DNA of 64,000 bases from NCBI RefSeq assembly GCF_001547935.1, contig NZ_AP014635.1, positions 3,038,001 through 3,102,000 on the forward strand, read 5' to 3'. This document shows positions 9,419 to 20,155 of this stretch, piece by piece. Below the pieces are notes generated by a model. It saw only the letters and a list, made by a program, of their open reading frames with translations. It searched no databases and had not been told where the DNA came from. This stretch comes from Vibrio tritonius. Its GTDB lineage: Bacteria > Pseudomonadota > Gammaproteobacteria > Enterobacterales > Vibrionaceae. Position numbers and translations under genes: made by a program. The first letter of the stretch is position 1; each line of letters starts with the position of its first letter.

Positions 9419-12328
9419 TTAGTTATGGGCTACAACAATCAGGCGTAGTGAGTCCAGTTGACACTGAGCACGACCGATGAAATCCGTAAGCTCTGTAATT
9501 TGCTCCTGCAATGCCGCGATTTCCTCGTCACGAATATTCGGGTTCACCGCTTTCAGAGCCAGCATTCGATCCAACTCTCCGTTGAGTTGCTGCTCCATCT
9601 CTTGCTGAGCTTGTGCACGGATATTGGCAATTTGAGCTTCGGCTATTGGCATACCAGCTTCAATCAAATCATGAACTTGCGTTTGTACCGAAGTAACCAG
9701 TTTACTCGCAAGATGACGATTCACCGGACTCAATTGGCGGTTAAATCCTTCAAACTCCACTTGAGCAGAAAGGTCATTACCCTTGCCATCAAGCATCACA
9801 CGAACAGGCGTTGGTGGAAGGAAACGAGTGATACCACTGCGTTTAGGAGCTTGAACGTCCACCACATACACCAATTCCATCAAGATAGTACCAACAGGTA
9901 GAGCTTTGTTTTTCAGCAGCGATACCGCGGAAGTGCCCACTCCTTCACTCATCAACAGGTCAATACCACCTTGAATCATTGGGTGTTCCCAAGTGATCAA
10001 TTGCACGTCTTCACGTGCCAGAGCGGTCTCACGATCAAAGGTCACGGTTGCGCCTTCAGGATTCAAACCAGGGTAGCTTGATACCATCATATGCTCTGTT
10101 GGGTGCAAAATAATCGCATTGTCACCACGATCATCTTGATTCAATCCAACTGTATCAAACAGGCTAATGGCAAAAGTTACAAGATTAGTATCACCATCGG
10201 TTGCAGCAATTTGCTCTGCAATGCGTTGTGCTTTTTCGCCACCATTTGAATGCATTTCTAAGAGACGGTCACGACCTTGTTCCATCTGCGCTTTAAGTAC
10301 TTGATTTAGCTCTTGAGATTCTTGAACGATCTCATCCAAACCATCAGTAGAAACACTGGCTAACAGCTCAATCAAACGCTCTGCACAACGATCATAGATA
10401 ATACGACCAGCAGGACAGGTCTCCTCGAACGCATTTAAGCCCTCATGGAACCAACGCGCCAAGATCTCTTGAGCTGTTCCTTTTAAGTAAGGCACATGGA
10501 TATCAATGTCTTGGGTTTGACCAATACGGTCTAAACGACCAATACGCTGTTCAAGTAAATCAGGGTTGAACGGCAAATCGAACATTACCAGTTGGTTAGC
10601 GAACTGGAAGTTACGCCCTTCTGAGCCAATTTCGCTACAGATCAAGACCTGTGCACCACCTTCTTCTTGCGCAAAATAGGCTGCTGCTTTATCGCGCTCA
10701 AGAATCGACATGCCTTCATGAAATACGGTAGCTCGAATACCTTCACGCTCTCGCAATGCTTGCTCAAGTTGCAAAGCAGTACTTGCTCGTGACGCAATCA
10801 CAAGGATCTTGTCGCTACGCTTTTCTTTAATCTTATCCAATAACCAGTTCACACGAGAATCGAACTGCCACCAGCTTGACTCTTCCCCTTCAAACTCTTG
10901 AAAGATCTCTTCTGGATAGAGCATTTTTATTGCACGAGCTTCAGAACTAAGCTTACCGCCAATCATTCCAGCAACACGCATTGACGTCTCGTATTGCGCA
11001 GGAATATCCATCGGCAACAGATGAACATGACGTACAGGGAAGCCTTTCACGCCTGCACGAGTATTACGGAACAGTACGCGACCAGTGCCATGGCGGTCCA
11101 TCAAGTTGGTAATCAGCTCTTGGCGAGCGGATACTTTTTCTTCTTCGCAAGCGTTGCTTTCCAAAACGTTAAACAGCGGTTCAACATCTTGCTCACCTAA
11201 CAGATCAGTAATGTCATTTTTCTCGTCATTCGCTAATGGCTGACCAGAAAGAAGATTAGTTACTGCATTCGCCACAGGCGCGTATTTTTCTTCTTCTTCA
11301 ACAAAAGCTTCGTAATCGTAGAAACGGTCTGAATCAAGCAAACGCAAACGAGCAAAGTGACTTTCACGGCCTAGCTGTTCAGGTGTTGCGGTAAGAAGTA
11401 ATACCCCAGGGGTTTGTTCAGCCAAGGCTTCAACAACTTGGTACTCCCGGCTTGGATTATCTTGGCTCCACTCAAGGTGATGCGCTTCATCCACCACTAA
11501 AAGATCCCAATCAGCCTCAAGTGCTTGTTCTAAGCGACGACGACTTTTACGTAAGAAATCTAACGAACAAAGGACAAACTGTTGCGTATCGAATGGGTTA
11601 TCTGCTTCAGCAAACGCTTCAACACAACGCTCTTCATCAAAAATCGAGAAATGCAAATTGAAACGACGCAGCATTTCCACAAGCCACTGGTGCTGCAATG
11701 TTTCCGGTACCACAATCAGAATGCGTTCTGCGCGACCAGAGAGCACTTGTTGGTGAATGATCATGCCTGCTTCGATGGTTTTACCTAAACCCACTTCATC
11801 GGCAAGTAATACTCGAGGAGCGTGACGACGTCCAACTTCATGAGCAATGTACAACTGATGAGGAATCAATCCGGCACGCATACCACACAGACCACGCATA
11901 GGGCTTTTTTGCTGCTGATATTGATTGTTGAGTGCACGGTAACGCAACACAAAGTTGTCCATACGATCAATTTGACCAGCAAACAACTTATCTTGCGGTT
12001 TATTAAAACGAATTTGGTGACTCAAAAATATTTCACGTAAAGCAATTCCCTGCTCTTGAGTATCCTGACGAGTGCCTTGATAGGTCAGCACACCCTGATC
12101 TTCAATGACTTTATCAACTTTTAAAGACCAGCCTTCTTGGCTATCTATGGTATCTCCAACATTAAAGGCAACTCGTGTCACAGGAGCATCATGGCGCGCA
12201 TACACACGATTTTCCTCTGATGCAGCAAACATCAAAGTCACTGTGCGAGCATCGATTGCTACTACTGTACCTAAACCTAAATCGCTTTCTGTATCGCTTA
12301 TCCAGCGTTGCCCCAAAGCAAAAGTCAT
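9419..12328 (-). CDS. rapA: RNA polymerase-associated protein RapA (HepA)
   Basis: Swi2/Snf2-family ATPase that binds RNA polymerase and stimulates its recycling. The 969-aa product has the expected length. It has a Tudor-like N-terminal region, the ATP-binding motif [14 protein letters not shown], the DEAH box in [12 protein letters not shown], the helicase motif [21 protein letters not shown], and motif VI in [18 protein letters not shown] long C-terminal region follows, with coiled-coil segments near the end ([16 protein letters not shown]). It starts [20 protein letters not shown], the conserved start. Its proximity to rluA matches the enterobacterial rluA-rapA arrangement. Confidence 0.97.
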   Translation of the reverse strand: MTFALGQRWISDTESDLGLGTVVAIDARTVTLMFAASEENRVYARHDAPVTRVAFNVGDTIDSQEGWSLKVDKVIEDQGVLTYQGTRQDTQEQGIALREIFLSHQIRFNKPQDKLFAGQIDRMDNFVLRYRALNNQYQQQKSPMRGLCGMRAGLIPHQLYIAHEVGRRHAPRVLLADEVGLGKTIEAGMIIHQQVLSGRAERILIVVPETLQHQWLVEMLRRFNLHFSIFDEERCVEAFAEADNPFDTQQFVLCSLDFLRKSRRRLEQALEADWDLLVVDEAHHLEWSQDNPSREYQVVEALAEQTPGVLLLTATPEQLGRESHFARLRLLDSDRFYDYEAFVEEEEKYAPVANAVTNLLSGQPLANDEKNDITDLLGEQDVEPLFNVLESNACEEEKVSARQELITNLMDRHGTGRVLFRNTRAGVKGFPVRHVHLLPMDIPAQYETSMRVAGMIGGKLSSEARAIKMLYPEEIFQEFEGEESSWWQFDSRVNWLLDKIKEKRSDKILVIASRASTALQLEQALREREGIRATVFHEGMSILERDKAAAYFAQEEGGAQVLICSEIGSEGRNFQFANQLVMFDLPFNPDLLEQRIGRLDRIGQTQDIDIHVPYLKGTAQEILARWFHEGLNAFEETCPAGRIIYDRCAERLIELLASVSTDGLDEIVQESQELNQVLKAQMEQGRDRLLEMHSNGGEKAQRIAEQIAATDGDTNLVTFAISLFDTVGLNQDDRGDNAIILHPTEHMMVSSYPGLNPEGATVTFDRETALAREDVQLITWEHPMIQGGIDLLMSEGVGTSAVSLLKNKALPVGTILMELVYVVDVQAPKRSGITRFLPPTPVRVMLDGKGNDLSAQVEFEGFNRQLSPVNRHLASKLVTSVQTQVHDLIEAGMPIAEAQIANIRAQAQQEMEQQLNGELDRMLALKAVNPNIRDEEIAALQEQITELTDFIGRAQCQLDSLRLIVVAHN

Positions 12329-12765
12329 GAATCGACTACCTCTTTAATTTGGATTGGATATAAATGTGCGTCATTGAACTACGGCTGTAAGGACTGATTA
12401 TGACGTGTCCTGAACCGCTGTGCAGAAAAGGTCGCTAATCTTACTCGAAGGCGTGATTTAGGTCACGAGCAAACACCGAGAATTCCAGCTTTTTTCTGCT
12501 TTTTTCTCATTCATTACGCGATTGACATAAAACGGTAAAAGAGAGCTGGCATTTCTATCAAGGTTGCTATACTGATCTTGTACGAGCACGGCACCTGTTT
12601 TTACAGAGTTGGCACGGAGCCTGCTTGTCAGACAGTGAAGTATCAAAATGAGTTTGCAGACCGTCGACCAGTGATCGAACGCCTGCCCAAAGCGTAAGAA
12701 CACTCAAGATGATTATGCAAGCTTCCTTTGCATAGCAAGCTACTCACCGTAGCAAGGAGACGCTT
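12329..12765. other. Intergenic region, 437 bp, between rapA and the PhoH-family gene
   Basis: Divergent promoter region. I see no supportable ORF; the short open frames have no recognisable product. A plausible -10 (TATACT) lies near 12568 on the plus strand. The last 45 bases can form a hairpin covering the ribosome binding site of the downstream gene, listed separately. Confidence 0.55.
12724..12758 (+). promoter_or_regulatory. Possible Shine-Dalgarno-sequestering hairpin before the PhoH-family gene
   Basis: The ribosome binding site AAGGA (12754-12758) can pair with TCCTT (12724-12728). Just inside it, GCTAC (12739-12743) and GTAGC (12749-12753) form a second stem with loop TCACC. The two stems stack with a 10-base bulge on one side. 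This would hide the ribosome binding site eight bases before the ATG at 12766. Pairing is seen by eye only; regulatory meaning is inference. Confidence 0.35.
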
Positions 12766-14142
12766 ATGGGCGATACCGATCGCAAACTGTTTGTACTGGA
12801 CACCAATATCCTGCTTCATGAACCGCAAGCCATTTACTCCTTCCAAGAACATGATGTGGTCATTCCCATGACCGTACTAGAAGAATTAGACCGAATCAAA
12901 GACAGTAAACGCGACGTCGCCAGAGACGCACGAGTGGCCATTCGCGCCCTAGAAAATATTTTCCACGATGTCACACCGGAAGAAATAACCGAAGGCATAC
13001 CACTCAACAAAAACGTGAATGCTACTGGCTCAATTTCAATTCTTGCAGACTATGAACTGGTTGACACCTTCCGAGCATTTACCGACAAAGAGGGCGATAA
13101 TCGCATTCTTAATGCCGTACTTTACCTACAGAATAAACGCGCACCGCGCCCTGTAGTTCTCGTCACCAAAGACATTAACATGCGCTTGCGAGCTAAAGGC
13201 GCAGGCGTTTTGCACGTGGAAGATTATCGTACTGACCAACTCATTGATGATGTTCAGTATTTAACTAAAGGATTCCAACAAAGACCAGGGGCTTTTTGGG
13301 ATAACGTGGATGAGGTAACGAGTCAAACTGCCGATGGACACACCTTTCATACCTTAGATCGTGAGCCCTTTGACCCAACCTACATCAACCAATATGTTAT
13401 CGATGAAGATAGCGACTTTGCAGCCCGAGTTGAGCGCATTAATGGCGATAGCCTCACTTTGCGAGATTTAAGCAGAGAACGAATGATGCATCGCAAAGCA
13501 TGGGATGTCACACCCAAAAATATCTATCAAGCGATGGCTTTTGATGCCCTTCTCGATCCAAACATCGACCTTGTCATTCTTACCGGAGCTGCGGGCAGTG
13601 GTAAAACCTTGTTGGCAATGGCTGCCGCCCTCGAACTTACCGTTGAGAAAAACATGTTCGATAAAATCATCGTGACTCGTAACACACCAGATATTGGAGA
13701 ATCGATTGGCTTTTTACCGGGTAGCGAAGAAGAGAAAATGCTACCTTGGCTTGCAGCGGTAACCGATACTCTAGAGGCGCTACACAAACACGATCACTGC
13801 ACCGAAGGTTCCCTAAAATACATTTGTGATAAAGCCAACATTCAATTCAAATCGATCAACTTCATGCGTGGCCGTTCGATCCAAAATGCCTTTGTATTGC
13901 TCGATGAGTGTCAAAACCTAACCGCTTCACAGATCAAAACCATCATTACCCGCTGTGGTGAAGGGACCAAAATTGTATGCTCCGGCAACCTTGCACAAAT
14001 TGATTCCCACTATCTAACGCCTGTCACATCTGGGCTAACCTATATGGTGGAACGCTTTAAAAACTTTGAAGGAAGTGCCAACATTCACCTCAATGGTGTG
14101 GTTCGCAGTCGCTTAGCAGAGTTCGCAGAAGAGAATTTATAA
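12766..14142 (+). CDS. PIN-domain / PhoH-family ATPase
   Basis: A 458-aa cytoplasmic protein with two domains. The N-terminal PIN ribonuclease-like domain carries acidic residues (FVLDTNILLHEP with D12, then VLEELDRIKDS and later Asp residues in LVTKDINMRLRAKG). A C-terminal PhoH P-loop ATPase has Walker A GAAGSGKTLLAMAAA, Walker B AFVLLDECQN, and VTRNTPDIGESIGFLPGS. This is the PhoH2/YlaK-type fusion, in other bacteria an RNA-acting ATPase/nuclease. It is distinct from the PhoH-only YbeZ. The gene is monocistronic with a terminator downstream. The RNA target is not predictable from sequence. Confidence 0.9.
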   Translation: MGDTDRKLFVLDTNILLHEPQAIYSFQEHDVVIPMTVLEELDRIKDSKRDVARDARVAIRALENIFHDVTPEEITEGIPLNKNVNATGSISILADYELVDTFRAFTDKEGDNRILNAVLYLQNKRAPRPVVLVTKDINMRLRAKGAGVLHVEDYRTDQLIDDVQYLTKGFQQRPGAFWDNVDEVTSQTADGHTFHTLDREPFDPTYINQYVIDEDSDFAARVERINGDSLTLRDLSRERMMHRKAWDVTPKNIYQAMAFDALLDPNIDLVILTGAAGSGKTLLAMAAALELTVEKNMFDKIIVTRNTPDIGESIGFLPGSEEEKMLPWLAAVTDTLEALHKHDHCTEGSLKYICDKANIQFKSINFMRGRSIQNAFVLLDECQNLTASQIKTIITRCGEGTKIVCSGNLAQIDSHYLTPVTSGLTYMVERFKNFEGSANIHLNGVVRSRLAEFAEENL

Positions 14143-14144
14143 GC

Positions 14145-14187
14145 AAAAAGAGCGAGATATTATCTGCGTATCTCGCTTTTCTTTAAA
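14145..14187 (+). terminator. Rho-independent terminator after the PhoH-family gene
   Basis: Stem AAAAGAGCGAGATA / TATCTCGCTTTT with a short loop and trailing T-rich bases, directly after the stop at 14142. Confidence 0.85.
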
Positions 14188-14198
14188 ATAAATATTCA
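14185..14198 (+). promoter_or_regulatory. ARG-box-like site upstream of argF
   Basis: AAAATAAATATTCA matches the ArgR operator core TGAAT-N4-ATTCA with one perfect half-site, and 12 of 14 positions allowing A/T in the spacer. It lies about 65 bases before the argF ATG. A second, weaker copy could follow at about 14204-14221, as ARG boxes usually occur in pairs 3 bp apart. Assigning it to arginine repression is inference from the target gene. Confidence 0.5.
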
Positions 14199-14262
14199 CT
14201 TTCATAGCATTTGTATGTTTAACTAGCCATATCAGTTATCGAGCTTTGATTAGGAACGAGAT

Positions 14263-15267
14263 ATGGCATTTAACTTACGTAACCGCAATTTTCTAAAACT
14301 GCTGGATTTCACCCCTAAAGAAATCCATTTTCTACTCGATCTCTCTGCCCAGCTAAAAAAAGCCAAATACACTGGCACTGAGCAGAAAACGTTATTGGGT
14401 AAAAACATCGCGTTAATTTTTGAGAAATCATCCACTCGAACTCGATGTGCATTTGAAGTCGCGGCTCACGACCAAGGTGCGCATGTCTCCTATATTGGCC
14501 CCTCTGGATCTCAGATAGGCCATAAAGAATCGATGAAAGATACCGCTCGAGTACTGGGTCGCATGTACGATGGCATTCAATACCGTGGCTACGGCCAAGA
14601 AATCGTCGAAGAACTGGGTAAATATGCGGGCGTTCCCGTTTGGAATGGCCTAACCGATGAGTTCCATCCCACTCAAATTTTAGCTGATTTTCTGACTATG
14701 CAAGAGCACGGTCGTGGTAAACAGCTCAATGAAATCTCCTTCGCTTATTTAGGTGACGCACGCAATAACATGGGTAACTCCCTCTTAGTTGGCGCAGCAC
14801 AAATGGGGATGGATATCCGTCTTGTTGCACCAAAAGCATTCTGGCCAACTCCCGAATTGGTGCAAGAGTGCCAAGAAATAGCGGCTAAAAGTGGCGCAAA
14901 AATCACCTTAACTGAAAACGTTAACGATGGGGTTAAAGGCTGCGATTTCTTATACACCGACGTATGGGTTTCCATGGGAGAGGCACCTGAAGCATGGGAT
15001 GAACGTGTTGCGTTGATGAAACCCTATCAAATCAATATGGATGTCATTAAAGCCACTGCCAATCCAAACGTAAAATTCATGCACTGTTTACCAGCATTCC
15101 ATGATGATGAAACGGTGGTTGGGAAACAAGTAGCTGAAAAATATGGCATGAAAGGCTTAGAAGTTACTGACGATGTGTTTGAATCGGATTACTCGATTGT
15201 TTTTGATGAAGCCGAAAACCGTATGCACACAATTAAAGCCGTCATGGTCGCCACATTAGGCCTATAA
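14263..15267 (+). CDS. argF: Ornithine carbamoyltransferase
   Basis: Catabolic or anabolic OTCase forming citrulline from ornithine and carbamoyl phosphate. The 334-aa product has the carbamoyl-phosphate-binding STRTR motif (residues 57-61, within [13 protein letters not shown]), [12 protein letters not shown], the ornithine-side motif VWVSMGE, and the catalytic MHCLPAFHD near 270. Ribosome binding site GGAACGAG precedes the ATG. The gene is next to pyrBI, so two carbamoyl-phosphate-consuming enzymes are adjacent, an arrangement common in vibrios and related bacteria. An ARG-box-like site upstream favours the anabolic argF role. No arcA or arcC is present nearby. Confidence 0.94.
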   Translation: MAFNLRNRNFLKLLDFTPKEIHFLLDLSAQLKKAKYTGTEQKTLLGKNIALIFEKSSTRTRCAFEVAAHDQGAHVSYIGPSGSQIGHKESMKDTARVLGRMYDGIQYRGYGQEIVEELGKYAGVPVWNGLTDEFHPTQILADFLTMQEHGRGKQLNEISFAYLGDARNNMGNSLLVGAAQMGMDIRLVAPKAFWPTPELVQECQEIAAKSGAKITLTENVNDGVKGCDFLYTDVWVSMGEAPEAWDERVALMKPYQINMDVIKATANPNVKFMHCLPAFHDDETVVGKQVAEKYGMKGLEVTDDVFESDYSIVFDEAENRMHTIKAVMVATLGL

Positions 15268-15319
15268 TTGCTTGTGCACAAACAGGCATAAAATACGCCA
15301 ATTCATATGATGTAATCGC

Positions 15320-15347
15320 TTGCACTCATAAACTTTAGGGGTATAAT
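15320..15347 (+). promoter_or_regulatory. Sigma-70 promoter of the pyrBI operon
   Basis: TTGCAC (15320-15325), 16-bp spacer, TATAAT (15342-15347), about 28 bases ahead of the leader-peptide ATG. The -10 is perfect. Transcription would start near 15354. Confidence 0.75.
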
Positions 15348-15375
15348 GCCGAGCAATTTGTCTAAGGGGTAACCA

Positions 15376-15468
15376 ATGAAATTTACAATATCTGCACTCA
15401 GTGCACCTGTTAATTTCGGTAAGTATCATTGCTTACGTGGTACTATTTTTCCCCTTAATGATCACTGA
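15376..15468 (+). CDS. pyrL: pyrBI operon leader peptide (30 aa)
   Basis: A 31-codon reading frame preceded by the ribosome binding site AAGGGG ends six bases before the pyrB attenuator hairpin. It encodes MKFTISALSAPVNFGKYHCL plus ten further residues. The coding strand contains a T run (ACTATTTTTCCCC at 15442-15454) where polymerase would pause when UTP is low. This is the organisation of the E. coli pyrBI leader: a ribosome following a paused polymerase stops the terminator from forming. The peptide sequence itself differs from E. coli PyrL; its translation, not its sequence, would matter. Confidence 0.75.
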   Translation: MKFTISALSAPVNFGKYHCLRGTIFPLNDH

Positions 15469-15473
15469 TTTTG

Positions 15474-15501
15474 AAGCCTCCCATATTGGGGGGCTTTTTT
15501 A
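15474..15501 (+). terminator. pyrBI attenuator
   Basis: Stem AAGCCTCCC / GGGGGGCTT with loop ATATT and a run of T. It lies between the leader peptide stop and the pyrB ATG at 15532. Known logic in E. coli: high UTP gives termination here, low UTP gives readthrough. Confidence 0.85.
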
Positions 15502-15531
15502 TGGCTGTAAGAAAAGATAGGGATAAAGATC

Positions 15532-16461
15532 ATGGCGAACTCGCTGTACAAAAAACACATCATCTCCATTTCTGAAATGTCGCGTGAAGAGTTGGAACTG
15601 ATTGTTGAAACTGCTGGCCAATTAAAAGCTCAGCCCAATCCAGACCTGATTAAAAACAAGGTTGTGGCAAGTTGTTTCTTTGAACCATCAACTCGTACTC
15701 GTTTGTCATTTGAGACTGCCATTCAACGTATTGGTGGCAGTGTAATCGGTTTTGATAATGGCGGTAACACTTCATTAGCGAAGAAAGGTGAAACATTATC
15801 AGACTCAGTGCAAGTCATTTCGAACTATGTAGACGCCTTTGTTATGCGTCATCCTCAAGAGGGAGCGGCACGCCTAGCCTCTGAGTTTTCTCATGGCGTA
15901 CCTGTGATAAACGCAGGTGATGGTTCCAACCAGCACCCTTCACAGACCTTGCTGGATCTTTTTACTATTTACGAGACTCAAGGCCGCCTAGACAATATCA
16001 ATATCGCCTTTGTGGGGGATTTAAAATACGGACGCACTGTTCACTCTCTCACTCAGGCCCTATCCAAATTTAATGGCGTACGCTTCTTCTTTGTTGCTCC
16101 TGAAGCGCTCGCTATGCCTGAATACATTTGTGAAGAGCTTGAGGAAGCAGGTATCGCCTACAGCTTGCACAATGACATGGAATCGGTCATTCCTGAGTTA
16201 GACATCCTCTACATGACTCGCGTGCAAAAAGAACGTTTCGATGAATCTGAATACGCCCACATCAAGTCAGCTTATATCTTAACGGCAGCTCATTTAGAAA
16301 ATGCTCGTTCAAATATGAAAGTGCTTCACCCACTCCCTCGCGTTGATGAAATCACCACAGACGTCGATAAAACACCGCACGCATACTTCTTCCAGCAAGC
16401 CGGTAACGGTGTCTATGCACGTGAAGCGCTGTTAGCCCTAGTATTGAACGAGTCACTATAA
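15532..16461 (+). CDS. pyrB: Aspartate carbamoyltransferase catalytic subunit
   Basis: Catalyses carbamoyl phosphate plus aspartate to N-carbamoylaspartate, the first committed step of pyrimidine synthesis. The 309-aa product has STRTR in [14 protein letters not shown] (residues 53-57). It also has [14 protein letters not shown], the 80s-loop Ser/Lys region [14 protein letters not shown], and [11 protein letters not shown] near residue 265. The length matches E. coli PyrB. It is followed after 18 bases by pyrI, giving the class B holoenzyme. Expression is probably controlled by UTP-dependent attenuation at 15474-15501. Confidence 0.98.
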   Translation: MANSLYKKHIISISEMSREELELIVETAGQLKAQPNPDLIKNKVVASCFFEPSTRTRLSFETAIQRIGGSVIGFDNGGNTSLAKKGETLSDSVQVISNYVDAFVMRHPQEGAARLASEFSHGVPVINAGDGSNQHPSQTLLDLFTIYETQGRLDNINIAFVGDLKYGRTVHSLTQALSKFNGVRFFFVAPEALAMPEYICEELEEAGIAYSLHNDMESVIPELDILYMTRVQKERFDESEYAHIKSAYILTAAHLENARSNMKVLHPLPRVDEITTDVDKTPHAYFFQQAGNGVYAREALLALVLNESL

Positions 16462-16479
16462 CAAAAGGAGATGTGGACC

Positions 16480-16947
16480 ATGATTAAAGAAAATAAACTG
16501 CAAGTAGAAGCCATTAAAAACGGCACCGTAATCGACCACATTCCCGCTAAAGTAGGGATCAAAGTGCTTAAACTTTTTGATATGCATAATTCAAATCAAA
16601 AAGTCACTATCGGTCTAAACTTGCCGTCATCTGCTTTGGGTTCAAAAGATCTGCTTAAAATTGAAAATGTCTTCATTAGTGAAGAACAAGCAAGCAAATT
16701 GGCACTTTATGCCCCACACGCCACTGTGAACCGCATTGAAAACTACGAAGTAGTGAAGAAACTTCCACTTGAGCTACCAGAGAAAATTAATAATGTATTC
16801 TCATGTCCAAACAGCAACTGTATTTCTCACTCAGAACCCGTAGAAAGTAGCTTCACTATTAGCGAAAAAACACATGATATTCGCCTCAAGTGTAAATACT
16901 GTGAAAAAGTATTCTCACGCGATATCGTCACTGAACGTAACGCATAA
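16480..16947 (+). CDS. pyrI: Aspartate carbamoyltransferase regulatory subunit
   Basis: Regulatory chain binding ATP/CTP/UTP and giving allosteric control of PyrB. The 155-aa product has the nucleotide-binding N-terminal domain ([18 protein letters not shown]) and a C-terminal zinc domain with Cys109, Cys114, Cys138 and Cys141, the same four positions as in E. coli. I chose the ATG at 16480: the AAAAGGAG ribosome binding site ends at 16470, directly abutting an earlier ATG at 16471, which is too close. The later ATG has a nine-base spacing. Confidence 0.96.
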   Translation: MIKENKLQVEAIKNGTVIDHIPAKVGIKVLKLFDMHNSNQKVTIGLNLPSSALGSKDLLKIENVFISEEQASKLALYAPHATVNRIENYEVVKKLPLELPEKINNVFSCPNSNCISHSEPVESSFTISEKTHDIRLKCKYCEKVFSRDIVTERNA

Positions 16948-17054
16948 AAATTAAAGAGCCAATCGCACTAAATGTCACGGTCGGACTCTTTACCTCGAGT
17001 GACTTTGAAGGCACACTGAGTGCTTGTATTTCAGTAACTAATGGAACAGTAACA

Positions 17055-17444
17055 ATGACTAAAGTTTTACACACGGATTCAGCTCCAGCAGCAATTGGCC
17101 CATATGTTCAAGGCGTTGATCTTGGCAACATGGTGATGACTTCAGGCCAAATTCCAGTAAATCCAGCAACTGGTGAAGTACCTGCAGAGATCGCAGCGCA
17201 AGCGCGTCAATCTCTCGACAACGTAAAAGCGGTTGTTGAAGCGTCTGGCCTAAGTGTAAGCGACATTGTGAAAATGACTGTCTTCGTAAAAGACCTAAAC
17301 GACTTCGCAACTGTAAATGAAGTGTACGGTAAATTCTTTGATGAGCACAACGTGGCTAACTATCCAGCACGCTCTTGTGTTGAAGTAGCTCGCCTACCAA
17401 AAGACGTTGGTATCGAAATCGAAGCGATTGCAGTACGCAAATAA
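17055..17444 (+). CDS. ridA: Reactive enamine/imine deaminase RidA
   Basis: Small cytoplasmic YjgF/YER057c/UK114-family trimer that hydrolyses reactive 2-aminoacrylate and other enamines/imines. The 129-aa product has the family start VLHTDSAPAAIGPYVQGV and the signature region YPARSCVEVARLPKDVGIEIEAIA. That region holds the conserved Arg that binds the substrate carboxylate. In E. coli the same gene (yjgF) follows pyrBI, so the context supports RidA rather than a distant paralogue. Confidence 0.95.
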   Translation: MTKVLHTDSAPAAIGPYVQGVDLGNMVMTSGQIPVNPATGEVPAEIAAQARQSLDNVKAVVEASGLSVSDIVKMTVFVKDLNDFATVNEVYGKFFDEHNVANYPARSCVEVARLPKDVGIEIEAIAVRK

Positions 17445-17458
17445 GCATCTGATATTCA

Positions 17459-17491
17459 TTAAAAAAGGGTTGCTTATGCAACCCTTTTTAT
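17459..17491. terminator. Bidirectional terminator between ridA and plsC
   Basis: Stem AAAAAGGGTTGC / GCAACCCTTTTT with loop TTAT, T-rich on both strands, between convergent genes. Confidence 0.9.
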
Positions 17492-17508
17492 TGACAAAAT
17501 CGGTGTCA

Positions 17509-18234
17509 TTAACGTTTATTCAATTCCTGAACTTCCGCATCCAATTCTGCTAATTTATCTTTCATCAAGTCATGGCACAGAGAAGCCAACTGACGTACAT
17601 TTTCTTTACCGTAATCTTCAGTGCTGATCATGGGTAAGATCTCAACAATCACATGACCATTGTTCCAACGGTTAAGCTTAAGTTTGTCGGTCGAACTACA
17701 TACGATAGGAGCAACAGGCACGCCAGCGCTAATTGCTGCGTGAAAAGCGCCTGTTTTAAATGGCAACAAACCACGACCACGTGAACGAGTCCCTTCAGGG
17801 AACATCCATACCGAGACTTTGCTGTTCTTAATGCTTTTTACTACCTGATCAATTGTGCCTTTCGCCTTTGCTTTGTTAGCACGGTCGATCAAAATATTGC
17901 CAGATAACCAGTAAAGCTGACCAAACAGCGGTAACCATGCCAAGCTCTTCTTACCAACAGTAACTACATTCGGTGTCACTGCTTTTGATACAGTAAACAT
18001 ATCCCAGTTACTTTGGTGGTTAGCAATATAGATAGCTTGACCACGCTGATAAACATCTTCTGGAACACGAAATACCAGTTTAATACCAAAAATTGGGGCC
18101 ATCGCAGCGAACAAGCGACCAAAAGTAAATACATGTTTCGGATTACGTGGCGACAGCAAACAGTAAGCACAGCCAAAGATAAACATGACGATAGCAAATA
18201 ACGCCACAACAATTACACGAACAAGTGCGATCAT
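17509..18234 (-). CDS. plsC: 1-acyl-sn-glycerol-3-phosphate acyltransferase
   Basis: Membrane-associated acyltransferase making phosphatidic acid from lysophosphatidate. The 241-aa product has an N-terminal membrane segment (ALVRVIVVALFAIVMFIFG). It also has the NHQSNWD catalytic HX4D motif, GNILIDR, the FPEGTRSRG motif, and AGVPVAPIV. I chose the ATG at 18234 because GGAG lies six bases upstream. A frame from a TTG at 18246 is open but begins inside that ribosome binding site. The gene is separated from upstream murA by a terminator, so it may have its own weak promoter or rely on readthrough. Confidence 0.93.
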   Translation of the reverse strand: MIALVRVIVVALFAIVMFIFGCAYCLLSPRNPKHVFTFGRLFAAMAPIFGIKLVFRVPEDVYQRGQAIYIANHQSNWDMFTVSKAVTPNVVTVGKKSLAWLPLFGQLYWLSGNILIDRANKAKAKGTIDQVVKSIKNSKVSVWMFPEGTRSRGRGLLPFKTGAFHAAISAGVPVAPIVCSSTDKLKLNRWNNGHVIVEILPMISTEDYGKENVRQLASLCHDLMKDKLAELDAEVQELNKR

Positions 18235-18257
18235 CGAATTCTCCAAAGGAGCTAGAA

Positions 18258-18288
18258 TAAAAAAGCCGAAACGCTCCGTTTCGGCCAG
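18258..18288 (-). terminator. Terminator after murA
   Basis: On the minus strand, stem GCCGAAACG / CGTTTCGGC with loop GAG, followed by six T residues. It ends the mla-ibaG-murA operon just before plsC. Confidence 0.88.
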
Positions 18289-18303
18289 TTAATGAGAGCG
18301 AGT

Positions 18304-19578
<1,275 letters not shown>

Positions 19579-19833
19579 TTACAGCGACATCAGTTTCTTA
19601 TCGCGAGCCCACTCATCCGGGGTGTATGCCTTAATGGACAGAGCGTGAATATCATTGCGCTGAATGTACTCCATTAATGGAGCATAAATCAGTTGCTGCT
19701 TTTTCACGCGGCTCATTCCATCAAAACACATATCGACGGCAACCACTTCATAGTGACTCCCCTCGCCCTTCACGTGAATCTCCTGAAGATTGAGTGCTTG
19801 TTCTAATATCTGTTTTACTTGTGAGCTATCCAC
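19579..19833 (-). CDS. ibaG: BolA-family protein IbaG
   Basis: Small 84-aa BolA-like protein. BolA/IbaG proteins pair with monothiol glutaredoxins and bind or transfer Fe-S clusters. The conserved segment [37 protein letters not shown] is complete. It sits between mlaB and murA, as in E. coli (yrbA), and its start overlaps mlaB by eight bases, so translation is probably coupled. Confidence 0.94.
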   Translation of the reverse strand: MDSSQVKQILEQALNLQEIHVKGEGSHYEVVAVDMCFDGMSRVKKQQLIYAPLMEYIQRNDIHALSIKAYTPDEWARDKKLMSL

Positions 19834-20155
19834 AAATCACCCCTGCTGAATTCTCGATGTGTTGAGCCATCATTTGATCAATGTTGCTCAGTTGAAACAG
19901 TGTGCTCAGTTGTTCTGGCACAGAATTCAGCATTATATGACAGTTTTGTCGTTTTGCATGCTCAATTAAGTGAATTAACATCACCATTCCTGCCGAATCG
20001 ATGCGTTCAACCTCAGCTAAAGAGACATTAAGCTTTGTCCCCTCGGGCTGCCACTGGCTTAAATAACGCCACAATTCAGGAACAGTTTCTCTATCTAGAG
20101 CACCGCTTAACCTTGCTTGTTGAGCGGATTCGGATTGCCATTGGGGATGACTCAT
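19826..20155 (-). CDS. mlaB: STAS-domain protein MlaB
   Basis: Cytoplasmic regulatory subunit of the MlaFEDB transporter, which keeps outer-membrane lipid asymmetry by moving phospholipids. The 109-aa STAS fold contains [20 protein letters not shown], with the conserved Ser-containing loop typical of anti-sigma-antagonist-like domains, near residues 49-68. The ATG overlaps the mlaC stop by four bases (ATGA type). The C-terminal end overlaps the ibaG start. Confidence 0.92.
   Translation of the reverse strand: MSHPQWQSESAQQARLSGALDRETVPELWRYLSQWQPEGTKLNVSLAEVERIDSAGMVMLIHLIEHAKRQNCHIMLNSVPEQLSTLFQLSNIDQMMAQHIENSAGVICG

Noticed and set aside
16951..16993. Imperfect hairpin between pyrI and ridA (AAAGAG / CTCTTT) as a terminator
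   Set aside because: Stem is interrupted with a very long loop and there is no proper T run.
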